Below, in pieces: positions 49,932-60,401 of a stretch of DNA of 64,000 nt. The position numbers and the translations under genes are program-made. The DNA is from Melastoma dodecandrum (taxonomy: Eukaryota > Streptophyta > Magnoliopsida > Myrtales > Melastomataceae), in the NCBI GenBank assembly GCA_029817715.1, contig JARUPY010000088.1:372001-436000 (forward strand), given 5' to 3'. The notes below the pieces were generated by a model. The model did no database searches and was not told the origin of the DNA. It worked only from the letters and a program-made list of their open reading frames with translations. Each line of letters opens with the position of its first letter. Position 1 is the first letter of the stretch.

Positions 49932-50731
49932 CGGTAGAAGAAGAGGAGAGGGGGGAATCAACCACCTCAAAGATCGGAGCTTCAGGGAGGGAATATTGGG
50001 ATGTGGGTGGGGGTAATATGTCCTTACAGTAGTTGAGTTGAGTGGGAGGGAGATGGGAAGCGTGGAGGACGGCTTCCTTGTCTATATATACATAAGAAAT
50101 TCGGCATAAATTATTATTATTATTGAGAAGAACTCTCTCTCACTTGGGATTTAATTAATTAATGATATAAAAGAATATCTCCATGGTCAGGCCAAATATG
50201 GTAAATTCTTCAATTTTAAATCTTTTTGTTTGTTGTGAAATTTATCGTGATTGGGGGTGGTGTGGCCAATCAAATTGAATGGATGAATCGTTTGACATTG
50301 CCTTTTTCTTTTTAAATTCATATCGTACGTACGATAAAGATAATAGAGTTGGGGTGAAATGAGTGGGGATCAAATTGCTGCGACCAATGAATATTTAATA
50401 AATATTTTGTCTTTATTTTTTTTAATACAAAGAGACATTCCTTCCATTTGACCTAAATAAAGAGTAGTCCTTTACTCGTGGGTTATACACTAGGCAAGGA
50501 GACGGATTCGTGCTAAAGTTTCGGATAACAATTTATAAAGCAAACCATGGGGGCCCATTCTATTGAAAATTCAGAGGATACGGACTAGGCCCAGGACCAG
50601 GCCCGGTCCAACCATCAACAAATTCACTACAAGGGCTAATATTATTATTTAAAATAAAATAAAATTTGGGCAGCCTGAGAAAGGCAAAGGCAAACACGGA
50701 AGTCGGTAAGGTAAGACGAGTGTAAAAATCG
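49932..50731. promoter_or_regulatory. Divergent promoter region (MYB / small membrane protein)
   Basis: The minus-strand TATATATA at 50083-50090 suits the MYB gene, about 150 bp from its ATG. The rest is AT-rich, with the palindrome cgtacgtacg at 50326-50335. No gene seen. Confidence 0.5.
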
Positions 50732-51008
50732 ATGGGGATGGTGAGGAAGGCCGGGGATTTGGGATTCAAGGCATTGACGGCAGGCCTGGGAGTGGCAACC
50801 CTCTACCTGGCAGCTACTTTCTCCGTCAACGTTTACCGGGGACTCTCCTGGCACAACTCTCAATCGGTAGGTAACCCCCACCCGCACCAATTTCCCCTTG
50901 GCCATGTTTTCTAGGGTTTTTTTTTTGGAGTAAAGAATCCCCCCCCCTCCCCCCTGTCTCCTGCAGAAAATCGACAAGCAAGATTCAATCGACGACCAGG
51001 CTTCTTGA
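50732..51008 (+). CDS. 58-residue single-span membrane protein
   Basis: Two exons (50732-50866 and 50967-51008) in phase 0. The protein starts MGMVRKAGDLGFKALTAGLG, has one hydrophobic helix around residues 14-31 (LTAGLGVATLYLAATFSV) and an amphipathic NVYRGLSWHNSQ. It ends in an acidic tail KIDKQDSIDDQAS. Donor CAATCG|GTAGGT and acceptor CTGCAG are both good. I do not recognise a named family; the layout is like small organelle-membrane proteins of plants. Confidence 0.6.
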
Positions 51009-51326
51009 TTTTTTTCCTTCTAACCAGGTGCTCTGCGGCAGCCTTCTGTGTTTTTGCCGATTTATAGGGTTCTGGGAACCAAAGCAGTTTTTTTTTTTTT
51101 GTCATGAATGTGTGTGTTGTGTAATTCTTTTTACTTAGATTGTAGCTGTGAAATAACCCCAACTGGAGGATGATGAGGAGCTTTTTATGTGTCCCGTTTC
51201 TGGGTGAGTTGATTAGCAACCTGCCTGTGTGATCCATTGCCTCTTCTTTACCACAACTGGAATTGCAAATTACAGCCCTCTCTGATCTTCCTCCATCCCT
51301 CTGAATTTTCGTAAATCCACCTAATC
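51009..51326. other. Convergent 3' flanks
   Basis: A 318-bp gap between convergent genes. It shows a T-run (51090-51101) and ttacttag-like sequence, with no coding signal. Confidence 0.4.
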
Positions 51327-53652
51327 CTACTGGAAGTCGCCTTCCGAATCGCTAGACATTGGCGACCTCCGGAACTCCATTACGAAATTGTAAGGCAGGT
51401 TCGGGAATTTCAGTGGACCCTTTGGAGGAGGCGACTGAGCCCCCGTGGTGGCCGCCCCTGTGGAGCTCTCCTTCTGTAGCTTCTGACTGATGTCTGCCCT
51501 TACCTTGTCGACCATGTCCAGGAAATCTTTAACCAGGACGAACAATTGTAGCGGATGCGCCGCCTTGTCCTTTGAGGCTCCCACTAGATAGTAGTCGGCT
51601 GTCCGGTTAACTAGCTCCATCACCTTCCTTTGCTCCTCCTTCACTGCTTCGAGCTCTTTGTCGCAGCTCCCGAGAAATTCCCGCATCTCCTTTTCGAACC
51701 TGTGTTCCTTGTCATGGTCGCAGCTTGTGATGAGCCGCCGGATATCCGCGACACAACTGGAGAGCATGGCGAACGTCCCTTGCAGACCTTCGTAATCGGC
51801 TGTGGCCGCTTTCTTGACGTTGGAAAGGTCACGATTCAGGTTTTCTAATTCTTGCAACCCCAATTGGAGATGCTCGCTGTTGTTCCCCTGGCCGGCGCTT
51901 CCAGCGAAAGCATGGGGGTTCTTGTTCAGGCGACTTCTTCCTTCCGATCGAGTGACTTGTTCCACGATGAAATGGACTAGAGTGGTCTTTCCATTCGTGC
52001 TTTTGATGTCGGAAAGCTTTCTGAGGGCGCTTAGGTCGAATGCCTGCGCATTGCCCCTGGCCGTCCCTGCATTCATTCGGTTTCCTGCCTTGAGAACGGC
52101 TTCCAGAAGCTTGAAGAAAAGGCCACGAGTCCTCAGCTCACGGCACCCCAGTTCAAGCGTGCGTAACGAGTCCCTCAGTTGGGAAATTTCCGATTCATAG
52201 TTCACTCTGAAAAGCATCGCGCTTAGTCGAGTGAAGGCCGTGGGGACGGCTTTGAGGAGGTGATAGAGAAAGTACTCTGCATCCGCTAGTCTTGCCTGGT
52301 TTCCGTCGAAACTTAGAATTTTAGCCACCTCTTCTTTGGATGGGGCAATTGTATTGAGCTTCTCGAGCACATCCGTCCCTAGCCCGTTTCCGTCGACGAG
52401 TGCTTCAATGATTTCCTTCCGGGACATGGCCAAGGACTTCAGCACTATTGCTGTATTCTGGGATTTTCGGGGATCCAGGATGAAGATCTTGGCTGGCGGT
52501 ACAGAGCTAAACCTGCTCAACTTTGATGAGATCATTGGCATGACATCTTCGTGTGATTTGGGTTTGTCGATTTTGTACCCAAAGAGCGACTCCATCAGTT
52601 CGTCATCGAACCTAACAAGAAAAGGAAGATGATGAGGAAGACCACTAGGGTTCAGGCTCGAAGTTATATCACTCAGTATCTTACCGAAGTGACCCGTCGA
52701 CGATTTCGTTCCAAACTACCGAATGATCGGCATTTGCTACGACCTTGTCCCAATGCAATGGTTTGAGCTTCACAGGACCTTTTACATCCCTGCTCGAGCC
52801 GTCATCCATCGAATCGCTCGTTCCGGTCCTGGTTGATCCTCCTCCTCTTAACCCTGTCGGAGGTTTTATTGATGAAACAGTGAGGCCAGCGGCGGATGGC
52901 GGGTGTGGTGTGTTTGACAACGGGTGATTTGCTCTTCTCGATGGCCTTGCTGGTTTGTTCGGTAACTGTGGTGGAGGCAGCGGGATTGCTCTCAGATGAG
53001 ATGTTCCACCTGGTCGTGTAGATTTCAACGGTGGCGGGGGCGGTGGCGGTGGCGGGTACGGGGGAGATGTTGGTGGCTGTGAAGGCCGTGTCACGATTGG
53101 AATTTGCGGCACCATATTCGGTGCTATGCTCTGCGAGCATATCTCCGAAGTTGGTTTCGTTGGAATCACCGAAGAACGCTTATCAGGTACCGACACCGAA
53201 ACCGTCTTTTCCATGGACGAGGGCCGCTCATGACCATGCGGCAAAATTGGCCACGATTCTCCGTCTCTGGTCGTCCTTCCATGATCCACTTGGACATCCA
53301 CCCTCTTCTCTTCCTCCCGGCCGTAGCTGGGATTGAAGATCACCTTGGGGAAGGAACTCCTAGCAGGGGGCCTCCCATCGTCCAGTTTCCTCACGTAAAT
53401 AACGTCGGGCCCGGACTCGTCAACGACCAAACCCTTGACATGCATCGCAAGCCTACCGAGCTCGTCGTTGGGATCGGCGTCCTCTCTGCGGAAACTGGTA
53501 CTCTTGGCGCCACCTCTTCTCCATGTTCTCCGGGAAGAAGAAAACTTGCGACAGACCCAAAAGAGAGCGGCGGAGATGAGCAAGGTGGCGGCGGCAGTTC
53601 CGATGACGGCGGTAAGGATGGAGCGAGAGGAGGCCACGGTGGGGGAAGACAT
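51327..53652 (-). CDS. FH: Class I plant formin (FH1-FH2) with N-terminal membrane anchor
   Basis: Actin nucleator. Two exons (52685-53652, 51327-52611) encode 750 residues. A membrane helix lies at residues 11-33 (SILTAVIGTAAATLLISAAL), directly at the N terminus and followed by basic residues. The FH1 region at about 191-218 has a run of nine or more prolines. The FH2 domain opens with KLKPLHWDKV and continues with RFDDELMESLFGYK, ILDPRKSQNTAIVLKSLAMS, LRELGCRELRTRGLFFKLLE, AGNRMNAGTARGNAQAFDLS, LRKLSDIKSTNGKTTLVHFI. The usual class I secretion signal and extracellular Pro-rich part are missing. Either the annotated start is correct and this is a short form, or an upstream exon was missed; no candidate was seen in the 1.2 kb upstream. 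Confidence 0.9.
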
Positions 53653-54893
53653 GGGTTTGGTTGGTCGTAGTAATAAATGTTGAGGGTGTTGATGTTGTTT
53701 GGGACGCTGTCTTTTTTATCCTTCCGTTGTAATAAAAATGAAAAAATAAAAATAAAACTGAGGACTTGTACCTGATTAATCAAATTTAAGTAAATAATAT
53801 TTCGAAATCAGAGTTTAACCATTATTAAGAAAATCACTAAGATTTTTTATTTCACTCGAAATCGTCAATTCTATTTTATGATAAGACAAAAAATCAGAGT
53901 TACGGTATTAAAGAAAATTTAAAAATTACTAATATTTTCGACTCGGGGGTTGTAATTTGTCGGGTCACTGTTATCGACACTTACAATGAATTGTAATGTC
54001 AATTTTGTCTTTTTTTCTGGTGTTGTGATTAAGGGAGGGGGGTCCACTTAAAATTCTTAGTTTGTTTCATTTTTATTTTAATTGGCCGTCCATATTTTAA
54101 ATATTAATTCTCAAACGCGATCACAACCCCACAAAGGAGGAGTGCGTCGTATACGGTTAGTTGGTCAAACCGACGGTACTTTCCTGAGGGTCATTTGGAC
54201 AAAACCTTTGTGGCAGCAAAGGTTTAGTAGCCCAGTAGTTGTCCTCCTCCTTTGTTCTTTCCCTTGCAGCCTTTATTTTGTGACGCAATGCCAACTGGCA
54301 CTGCCTTACTTGTTCCAACTTTTATTGCTTTTAGCTTTAGAGTGGGGGATGAATGTGTGGATTCATTCACCCATTTGGAACATGGTAAGGCGATTGGTGG
54401 GCGGTTTTCTTTGCTTTAATAATAACAATAATGATGATGATGATGATGGAGATGTTTCAGGTGATTTTAGGCAAAATATTAATAGATTGGGAGGTCCCAA
54501 AAGGAAGGAAGCAAAAAAGACTGCAAGCAAACCTTTTTTGCCTTCTTAACTATAAGATTTGGAGAGATAGGGGAGGTTGGGGGTGGCATTCAATAACTCA
54601 CATCTAATGAAGAAAGTGGACCCAAACAACCCTTTTTTTGTTAGTTCGGTTCAATAAATCTAACCTTACCCACCCCACACCCAAATATTCATTGTTCGGT
54701 CCAAATATTGTCCTGCTGCAACCAAAATATAATTAAATAATTAAAACGGGACGGTGGGCTTCGTATGGGCTTGGTCTTGGGCTTTGGAGGACAGGCCCAT
54801 GAAAGCTCGACTGATGGGCCAACGCATTTATGTACAGAGGAATAATGACATTGAGCCACGTAACCCACGTACAGATTGGAAGGCGGCTGGCTT
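53653..54893. other. Intergenic between formin and response regulator
   Basis: Formin promoter side: AT-rich with aaaaataaaa stretches. An open frame at 54082-54549 ends in Asn/Asp runs made by AAT/GAT repeats and shows no family motif. The cluster of gggctt/gggcc motifs at 54758-54815 is promoter-like. Confidence 0.4.
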
Positions 54894-55925
54894 TTAGTCC
54901 CTGCTCATGACCACCTTCAACCTCTTCGGGGATATCACCGCCACCCCTGCCGTCGACGGTCGTGATTCCCTCGGTGGATCCCTTTGATGTTTCCCCAATG
55001 GGAGTTCAGTGCGAAGAGAGTCCCCATCCTCGACTCGCTGTCTCTTGTTTCCTATTGCTGGTGCAGTTTGGTCGCAGCATGCTTCCCCTCCGCCTCTGAT
55101 TATGAAATCTCGCAAACGTTTCACGTCGTCGTAACGAACCGGCTTCGACAGGAACTCCTCCGCGCCCTCCTCTAGACACCTAAAAGGGGAGAGTTGCCTG
55201 ATTATGTGGTCGGAAAAGGAAGACCTTTCAGATTGTTAGCTGACCGTTGGGAGCAGGGGAATCACCTGTTGATGCGAGGGAGGACTCTCTCCGATGACAT
55301 GATCACTACTGGTGTCTCGCGAAAAGCCGCCGATTCCTGTCAGGAGGCAGAAAACAACTTCACTCAGAGACCATCGGAGAAATACTGCTGCAGGAGCAGA
55401 GATATTCAGGAGTCATTTCCCAGTAGTGCGTGACCTTGATCCTCTTGAGGAGTTCGTATCCGGTCATGCCAGGCATCGAGTAATCGGTCATGATCAGGTT
55501 GATCTTAAGTTCCTGGATCACCCCAGGAATCAACGATCAGCAGCAATCCAAAACAACCAAACCGCCCTTAAAACGTCAATCGATGGGCCCGGCGGGGCAA
55601 AGCAGGACATGCTTGCTTACATCGATGAAAGCATCGGCGCCGCCCTTCTTACCCACCTCTTCCTCGCCAGAATCATCCAAACCCAAGAACTGGAGTGCCC
55701 TCCTCGCACTATCCACAGCCGTAACTGCAAACCCCAACAAAACCATCAATTTAGAAAAAGGCAAACAATCAGAAGATCTCGAACATGAACAATACAAAAA
55801 CCCGCACCTTTACAGGAGAGGCGCTTCAGGAGCTTCTCGATGACCTTCCTATCAACAAGGCTATCGTCCACAGCCAGGACGTGAAGCTCCTCAGGGAAAC
55901 CGCCCCTCAGAACCTCTCCTGCCAT
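54894..55925 (-). CDS. RR: Type-A response regulator (cytokinin signalling)
   Basis: Five exons (55808-55925, 55621-55724, 55435-55512, 55266-55336, 54894-55179) encode 218 residues. The receiver domain has all key residues: the acidic pair in ELHVLAVDDSLVDRKVIEKL, the phospho-acceptor Asp in LIMTDYSMPGMTGYELLKRIK, the Ser of VVIMSSERVLPRINRCLEEG, and the conserved Lys of AEEFLSKPVR. No DNA-binding GARP domain follows, only a short basic tail (GNKRQRVEDG), so it is a type-A negative regulator. These proteins accept phosphate from histidine phosphotransfer proteins in nucleus and cytosol. The start is the first in-frame ATG. A TATAAA on the minus strand (56011-56016) lies 86 bp upstream. Confidence 0.92.
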
Positions 55926-57077
55926 AGCAATTCCCCCTCCCTCTTATCTCTAATATAAATGCAGGGCAGGTGGAGGAGGGGGGGGAGGGGGGGGGGACAG
56001 GATGAAGGGTTTTATAGGAAAAGATAGAATGGTGGTGGAAGAAGAAAGAAGAAGGGGAAAGATTTGGTCGTGATTCGAGAGAGAGAGTGAGAAAGCAGAA
56101 GATCTTACGGAATCCAACTGTTGTTTTTGTACTGTTAAATCTTATGTACTGTTTTTCCTACATGTTTTTTTTTTATATTATTTTTTTTGCATAAAACAAA
56201 CCAAAGGAGAAGAAAAGGTAAAAACTTTATAAGGTTGTGGGGATGTTAACTCCTTTCGGTTGATTTAAAAAAAAATTGTGAAACATTGAGAGTTTCAAAA
56301 TTTGTCAATGTTATACTTTGGACCGGACAAGATGACTTGTTACATTAAAGTTGCTGTTGAATAAAATTAAAAAAAGTTTGTCTATGGGGTTGCTTATGTT
56401 CCAAAGGACTTCTTTTTACCGCTTTGACTTTAAAAGATATATATTTTTTTTCTAAACGTTCCTATTTAAGTAAGGAATACGTAGTTAGTACTTTTAATTC
56501 ATCGATAAAACTTTTATTTTTTTCTAAAGTGGTGAAAATATACTTTAAACATTAACTTTAGTGTAAGATGAAGTCGCTACATACGCATTCGATTACGTAT
56601 TTCATAATTATTTAAAAAAAAAACTAACCATGTTAATGTTAATGGAAATTTAGGACACGACCTTAAATTGTTGGGGGATGGGGGGGATGTTTAGACAGGG
56701 ATTGGATTGAACAATGGATGGAATCTGATCTTTTTCCTTTCTACTTTTTTTCTGACGGGGGAGGGTGAAACTGTACGAAGATTGCAGCATCGAAACTTAT
56801 CTTCAAAAAGGTGGTGGTGGTGGGCGTGTCATCTATCTTTCATATTTGATAAAGGTAAAATATAAATTTATGATGATAATTTTGAGCCAACTTTTTGTCT
56901 TGTCATTAACTTAGTTTGTTATATAATTTTGATCTTCCAGGAGGAGAAAAAGAGGTGGGTGGGGAGATCGCGTTTGCGTAATCTCGGGATTAAAAAAGTC
57001 GTTTCCTAATTTTTGACCATCACTCTGTCTTTTCCTTTCCCCTCCTTTGATTAATCAACGTCCACAAGATTGACCGA
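55926..57077. promoter_or_regulatory. Response regulator promoter and flank
   Basis: Contains the TATA box at 56011-56016 and a G-run (55977-55996). Otherwise AT-rich with no gene. Confidence 0.45.
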
Positions 57078-57105
57078 CTACATCGCCATTGCAGTGGGCG
57101 GAAAC
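57078..57105 (-). pseudogene. Candidate remnant of the ccdA last exon
   Basis: Directly outside the hAT left end the minus strand reads FPPTAMAM and then TAG (57078-57080). I recall plant CcdA proteins ending with a similar FP-x-T-x-M-x-M tail. The rest of the last exon (the Gly-rich final helix region) was not found on the other side of the transposon. Confidence 0.5.
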
Positions 57106-57678
57106 TAGAGGTGGCAAACGAGCGAGCCGAGCTGAGCCGAGCCGAGCCGATCAAGGCCTGGCTCATCGAGCCTGTCGAGCTTAGCGAGCCGAGCTCCACG
57201 AGCCTAACGAGTCGAGCCTAACGAGCCAATCCGAAATTTTTTTTAACCCGAGAAGGGTCGCGAGCCACGAGCCGAGTCGAGCCGAGCCTAACGAGCCGAG
57301 CCTAACGAGCTCAACCGACACAAATAAAATTATTTTTTATAAAAATAATAATTATGAAATTAATTTTATAAATTGTATATTACATACAAATTTTTAGTCG
57401 AAAAAAAATTTAAGTATACAACTAATAATTTGACATTTGCATCACTACAAATTACATACATCCCAACTAGGTTGGCACCCATGTAATTGTCAATCATGTA
57501 CAAAATGTCAAAAAAGTTACAATGTTAATCTTCAACATCCAAATTTTTAAATACTTCAAGTATTTCGTCTGCTAGCCCGGTACACATTACCGTTGGATTT
57601 TTTTTTTTGTTATTTTTCAACGGTAATGTTACCGTTTGTAACATTTTTTTTCTTTTTAATTTAAAAAAAAAAATTCGC

Positions 57679-57686
57679 TATAAATA
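57679..57686 (+). promoter_or_regulatory. TATA box of the hAT transposase gene
   Basis: TATAAATA in the context cgctataaatacc is followed at about 40-80 bp by a CT-rich leader (57719-57765) and, at 57891, by the transposase ATG. Confidence 0.6.
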
Positions 57687-57890
57687 CCACCTAACTCATA
57701 GAATTTTTTACAAACAAACTCTTCCTCTCTTATTCTCTTCTTCTCTTGCTCTCTATCAATTAATCGTGATCTAGTGCTCTCCACTCGATATCGGCAAGTG
57801 GCAACAAGCTATTGTTCATTAATTGGAGTTTCGGTGACGGTATGATTTATTTATTTGGAATTTATTTATAAGATTTTGTTATTGTTTGTT

Positions 57891-59909
57891 ATGGATCCAC
57901 ATAATTATAATATTAATGATGATGTTGACGAACTTAGGGAAATAAATGCTTCATTTTCAATAGGACAATCTTGTACACAAGCATCCGCATCCACCTCATC
58001 GCCTCAAAGAAAAATAAATAAAACGTCAGAAGTATGGAAATATTTTAAAACGATAGAAATTAAAATTGGTGGAAAGATAGAATCTAGGGCTCAATGCAAT
58101 TATTGTATTAAAAATTATTCTTATACTTCAGGTAGTTCAACGAGCACACTTGGTAGGCATTATGAAAAATGTCACTTAAACGAACAAAGTAAAGATCCTA
58201 GACAAAAAGTATTAGATGCTAGTGGTAGTGACATATTTTCTTATTCACAAGATAAAATGAGAGAAGGAATAGCTAAACTTGTAGCACAATGCGAGTTGCC
58301 TTTAGCCTTTATGGATAGTGTTGAATTTGAAAATTTTATGAAAGAATATGCCACTCCTAATTTTAAGCGTGTTTCTAGAAGTACAATTAGAAACGATATT
58401 ATTAAAATGTTTAATAATATGAAGAATGAATTAATTTCATTTTTTTCAAGTGTTCCTGCAATGTGTATTTGTATCACCTCTGATTTGTGGAGTGCACGCA
58501 ATTCTATAGGTTATGTCGTAGTAACTTCTCATTTTATTAATGACTCTTGGCAATTAAATAAAAGAATTTTAGGATTTCGTAATTGTGAATATCCTCACAC
58601 TGATATTACTATTTATAAATATATTGTAACGATTTTACAAGAATATAATATTCAAGATAGAATATTTAGCATAACACTTGATAATGCTAGTGCTAACGAT
58701 GTTGTTGTTTCACATTTTAAAAACTATTTTCAATTAAATACTACATACGATTCTCTTTTTCATATGCGATGTGTTTGTCATATTTTAAATTTAGTTGTTA
58801 AAGATGGTATGACATTTGTTGCACCTCACATTGAATCAATTAGGACAGCAATTTCTTATATAATTGGGTCTAATTCCAGGCAACAAGAATATAGAGATTA
58901 TTGTAAAGCTGCTCAACTAAAACCACGAAAATTAAAAACCGATGTAGAAAACAGATGGAATTCGACTTATTTAATGTTAGAAAATGCCCGACCATATTGG
59001 CAGATTATTTGTGCTTATATTAATGAGAAAACATCAAATATTAACCTTGATAAATCTATTTGCGATGTAGCTAATATATTTCTTGACTTTTTAAAACCGT
59101 TTTATGATGCTACAAATGAATGCTCGGGAGTTTATTATCCCACTTCTCATCTTGTTCTCCCAATTTTTATAAACTTAACTAGTAATTTTGCAAGATATCG
59201 ACAAATAGAAGAATTTAGAGAAATACTTAATAAAATGGAAACAAAATTTAAAAAATATTGGCTTGATATTCCTTCTATTTTTTGTTATGCATGCATTATG
59301 GATCCTAGATATAAATTAAGAGGAGTATGTCTTATGGTTAATAAAATTTCTCACAATTTACAAACTACTCCTAAAGTTTCTGATGATGAAATAACTAATG
59401 GTATTGCCAGTTTATTTTCTTCTTATGAATCTAAATATTCTGATGTTTCTCGTTTACATGTTGGTGTTTCATCACATGCTAGTTCAAGCAGTGGAGGTGG
59501 AAATATTGTGCATTCACAATTTGGTATTGAAGATATTTGGAGTCAACTAGAAACAGATGTTCACTCTAGTTCTATGAGAAATGAACTAGACATTTATTTT
59601 GACACTCGATATCACTTTTCACGCGAACAAAACTTTGATATTTTAGATTGGTGGAAAATGTTTTCCACCACGTATCCTATTCTTTCTATAATGGCACGTG
59701 ATCTACTAACACCTTCGGTCTCTACCGTAGCATCGGAGTCTGCTTTTAGTGCAGGTGGACGTGTGTACGATGAACGCCGAGGACGACTAGCACCCGATCT
59801 CGTGGAAGCTCTCATTTGCATGAAAGATTGGAACAACGCCATTACGAGAAACCAACAACGAGAGGAGGAAATACTTAAAGTATTTAAAAATTTGGATGTT
59901 GAAGATTAA
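57891..59909 (+). CDS. hAT transposase (intact, intronless, 672 aa)
   Basis: DNA-cutting transposase of the hAT superfamily. A BED-type zinc finger lies at about residues 47-95, with C69, C72, H90 and C94/H95 (QCNYC ... GRHYEKCH). The RNase H-like catalytic core follows, with ITSDLWSARNSIGYVV and ITLDNASANDVV each supplying an acidic residue, and ENRWNSTYLML further on. The C-terminal hAT dimerisation region is complete: WWKMFSTTYPILSIMARDLL, STVASESAFSAGGRVYDERR, VEALICMKDW. The start is the first ATG after the leader; upstream codons in frame lack an ATG. No stop or frameshift interrupts it, so the protein could be active. Codon use is strongly AT-rich compared with its neighbours. Confidence 0.93.
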   Translation: MDPHNYNINDDVDELREINASFSIGQSCTQASASTSSPQRKINKTSEVWKYFKTIEIKIGGKIESRAQCNYCIKNYSYTSGSSTSTLGRHYEKCHLNEQSKDPRQKVLDASGSDIFSYSQDKMREGIAKLVAQCELPLAFMDSVEFENFMKEYATPNFKRVSRSTIRNDIIKMFNNMKNELISFFSSVPAMCICITSDLWSARNSIGYVVVTSHFINDSWQLNKRILGFRNCEYPHTDITIYKYIVTILQEYNIQDRIFSITLDNASANDVVVSHFKNYFQLNTTYDSLFHMRCVCHILNLVVKDGMTFVAPHIESIRTAISYIIGSNSRQQEYRDYCKAAQLKPRKLKTDVENRWNSTYLMLENARPYWQIICAYINEKTSNINLDKSICDVANIFLDFLKPFYDATNECSGVYYPTSHLVLPIFINLTSNFARYRQIEEFREILNKMETKFKKYWLDIPSIFCYACIMDPRYKLRGVCLMVNKISHNLQTTPKVSDDEITNGIASLFSSYESKYSDVSRLHVGVSSHASSSSGGGNIVHSQFGIEDIWSQLETDVHSSSMRNELDIYFDTRYHFSREQNFDILDWWKMFSTTYPILSIMARDLLTPSVSTVASESAFSAGGRVYDERRGRLAPDLVEALICMKDWNNAITRNQQREEEILKVFKNLDVED

Positions 59910-60401
59910 CATTGTAACTTTTTTGACATTTTGTACATGATTGACAATTACATGGGTGCCAACCTAGTTGGGATGTATGTAATTTGTAGTGATACAAATG
60001 TCAAATTATTAGTTGTATACTTAAATTTTTTTTTTGGCTAAAAATTTGCATGTAATATACAATTTATAAAATTAATTTCATAATTATTATTTTTATAAAA
60101 AATAATTTTATTTGTGTCTGTTGAGCTCGTTAGGCTCGGCTCGACTCGGCTCGTTCGGCTCGTGGCTCACGAGCCTTCTCGGGTTAAAAAAAATTTCGGA
60201 TTGGCTCGTTAGGCTCGACTCGTTAGGCTCGTTGAGCTCGGCTCGCTAAGCTCGACAGGCTCGATGAGCCAGGCCTTGATAGGCTCGGCTCGCTCGTTTG
60301 CCACCTCTACCCCACTATATCCATATTCCCCATGTCAAAAAGAAAGAAGGGAGGATGGCAACCAAGCAGCCCCCCAAAAAAATTATGATTCAAACTCTTA
60401 C

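Larger units (their letters stand above)
57106..60309 (+). mobile_element. hAT transposon with about 450-bp terminal inverted repeats
   Basis: Both ends read tagaggtggcaaacgagcga (57106 on the plus strand, 60309 on the minus strand). The similarity does not stop there: 57106-57566 is a near-complete reverse complement of 59866-60309. This includes the gagccga/gcctaacga repeat tract and the AT-rich stretch. It also includes an inverted copy of the last 14 or so codons of the transposase gene. Between the arms are a TATA box, a pyrimidine-rich leader and the intact transposase ORF. The 8-bp target duplication expected of hAT elements is not seen (gcggaaac left, ccccacta right). Confidence 0.9.

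Noticed and set aside
51801..52200. Long plus-strand open frame opposite the formin
   Set aside because: Antisense shadow of the FH2 exon.
54082..54549. 155-codon open frame on the plus strand
   Set aside because: It ends in Asn and Asp runs made by AAT/GAT repeats, has no family motif, and lies in a promoter-like region.
57098..60317. 8-bp target duplication for the hAT
   Set aside because: Flanks gcggaaac and ccccacta do not match, even allowing a base or two of shift in the ends.
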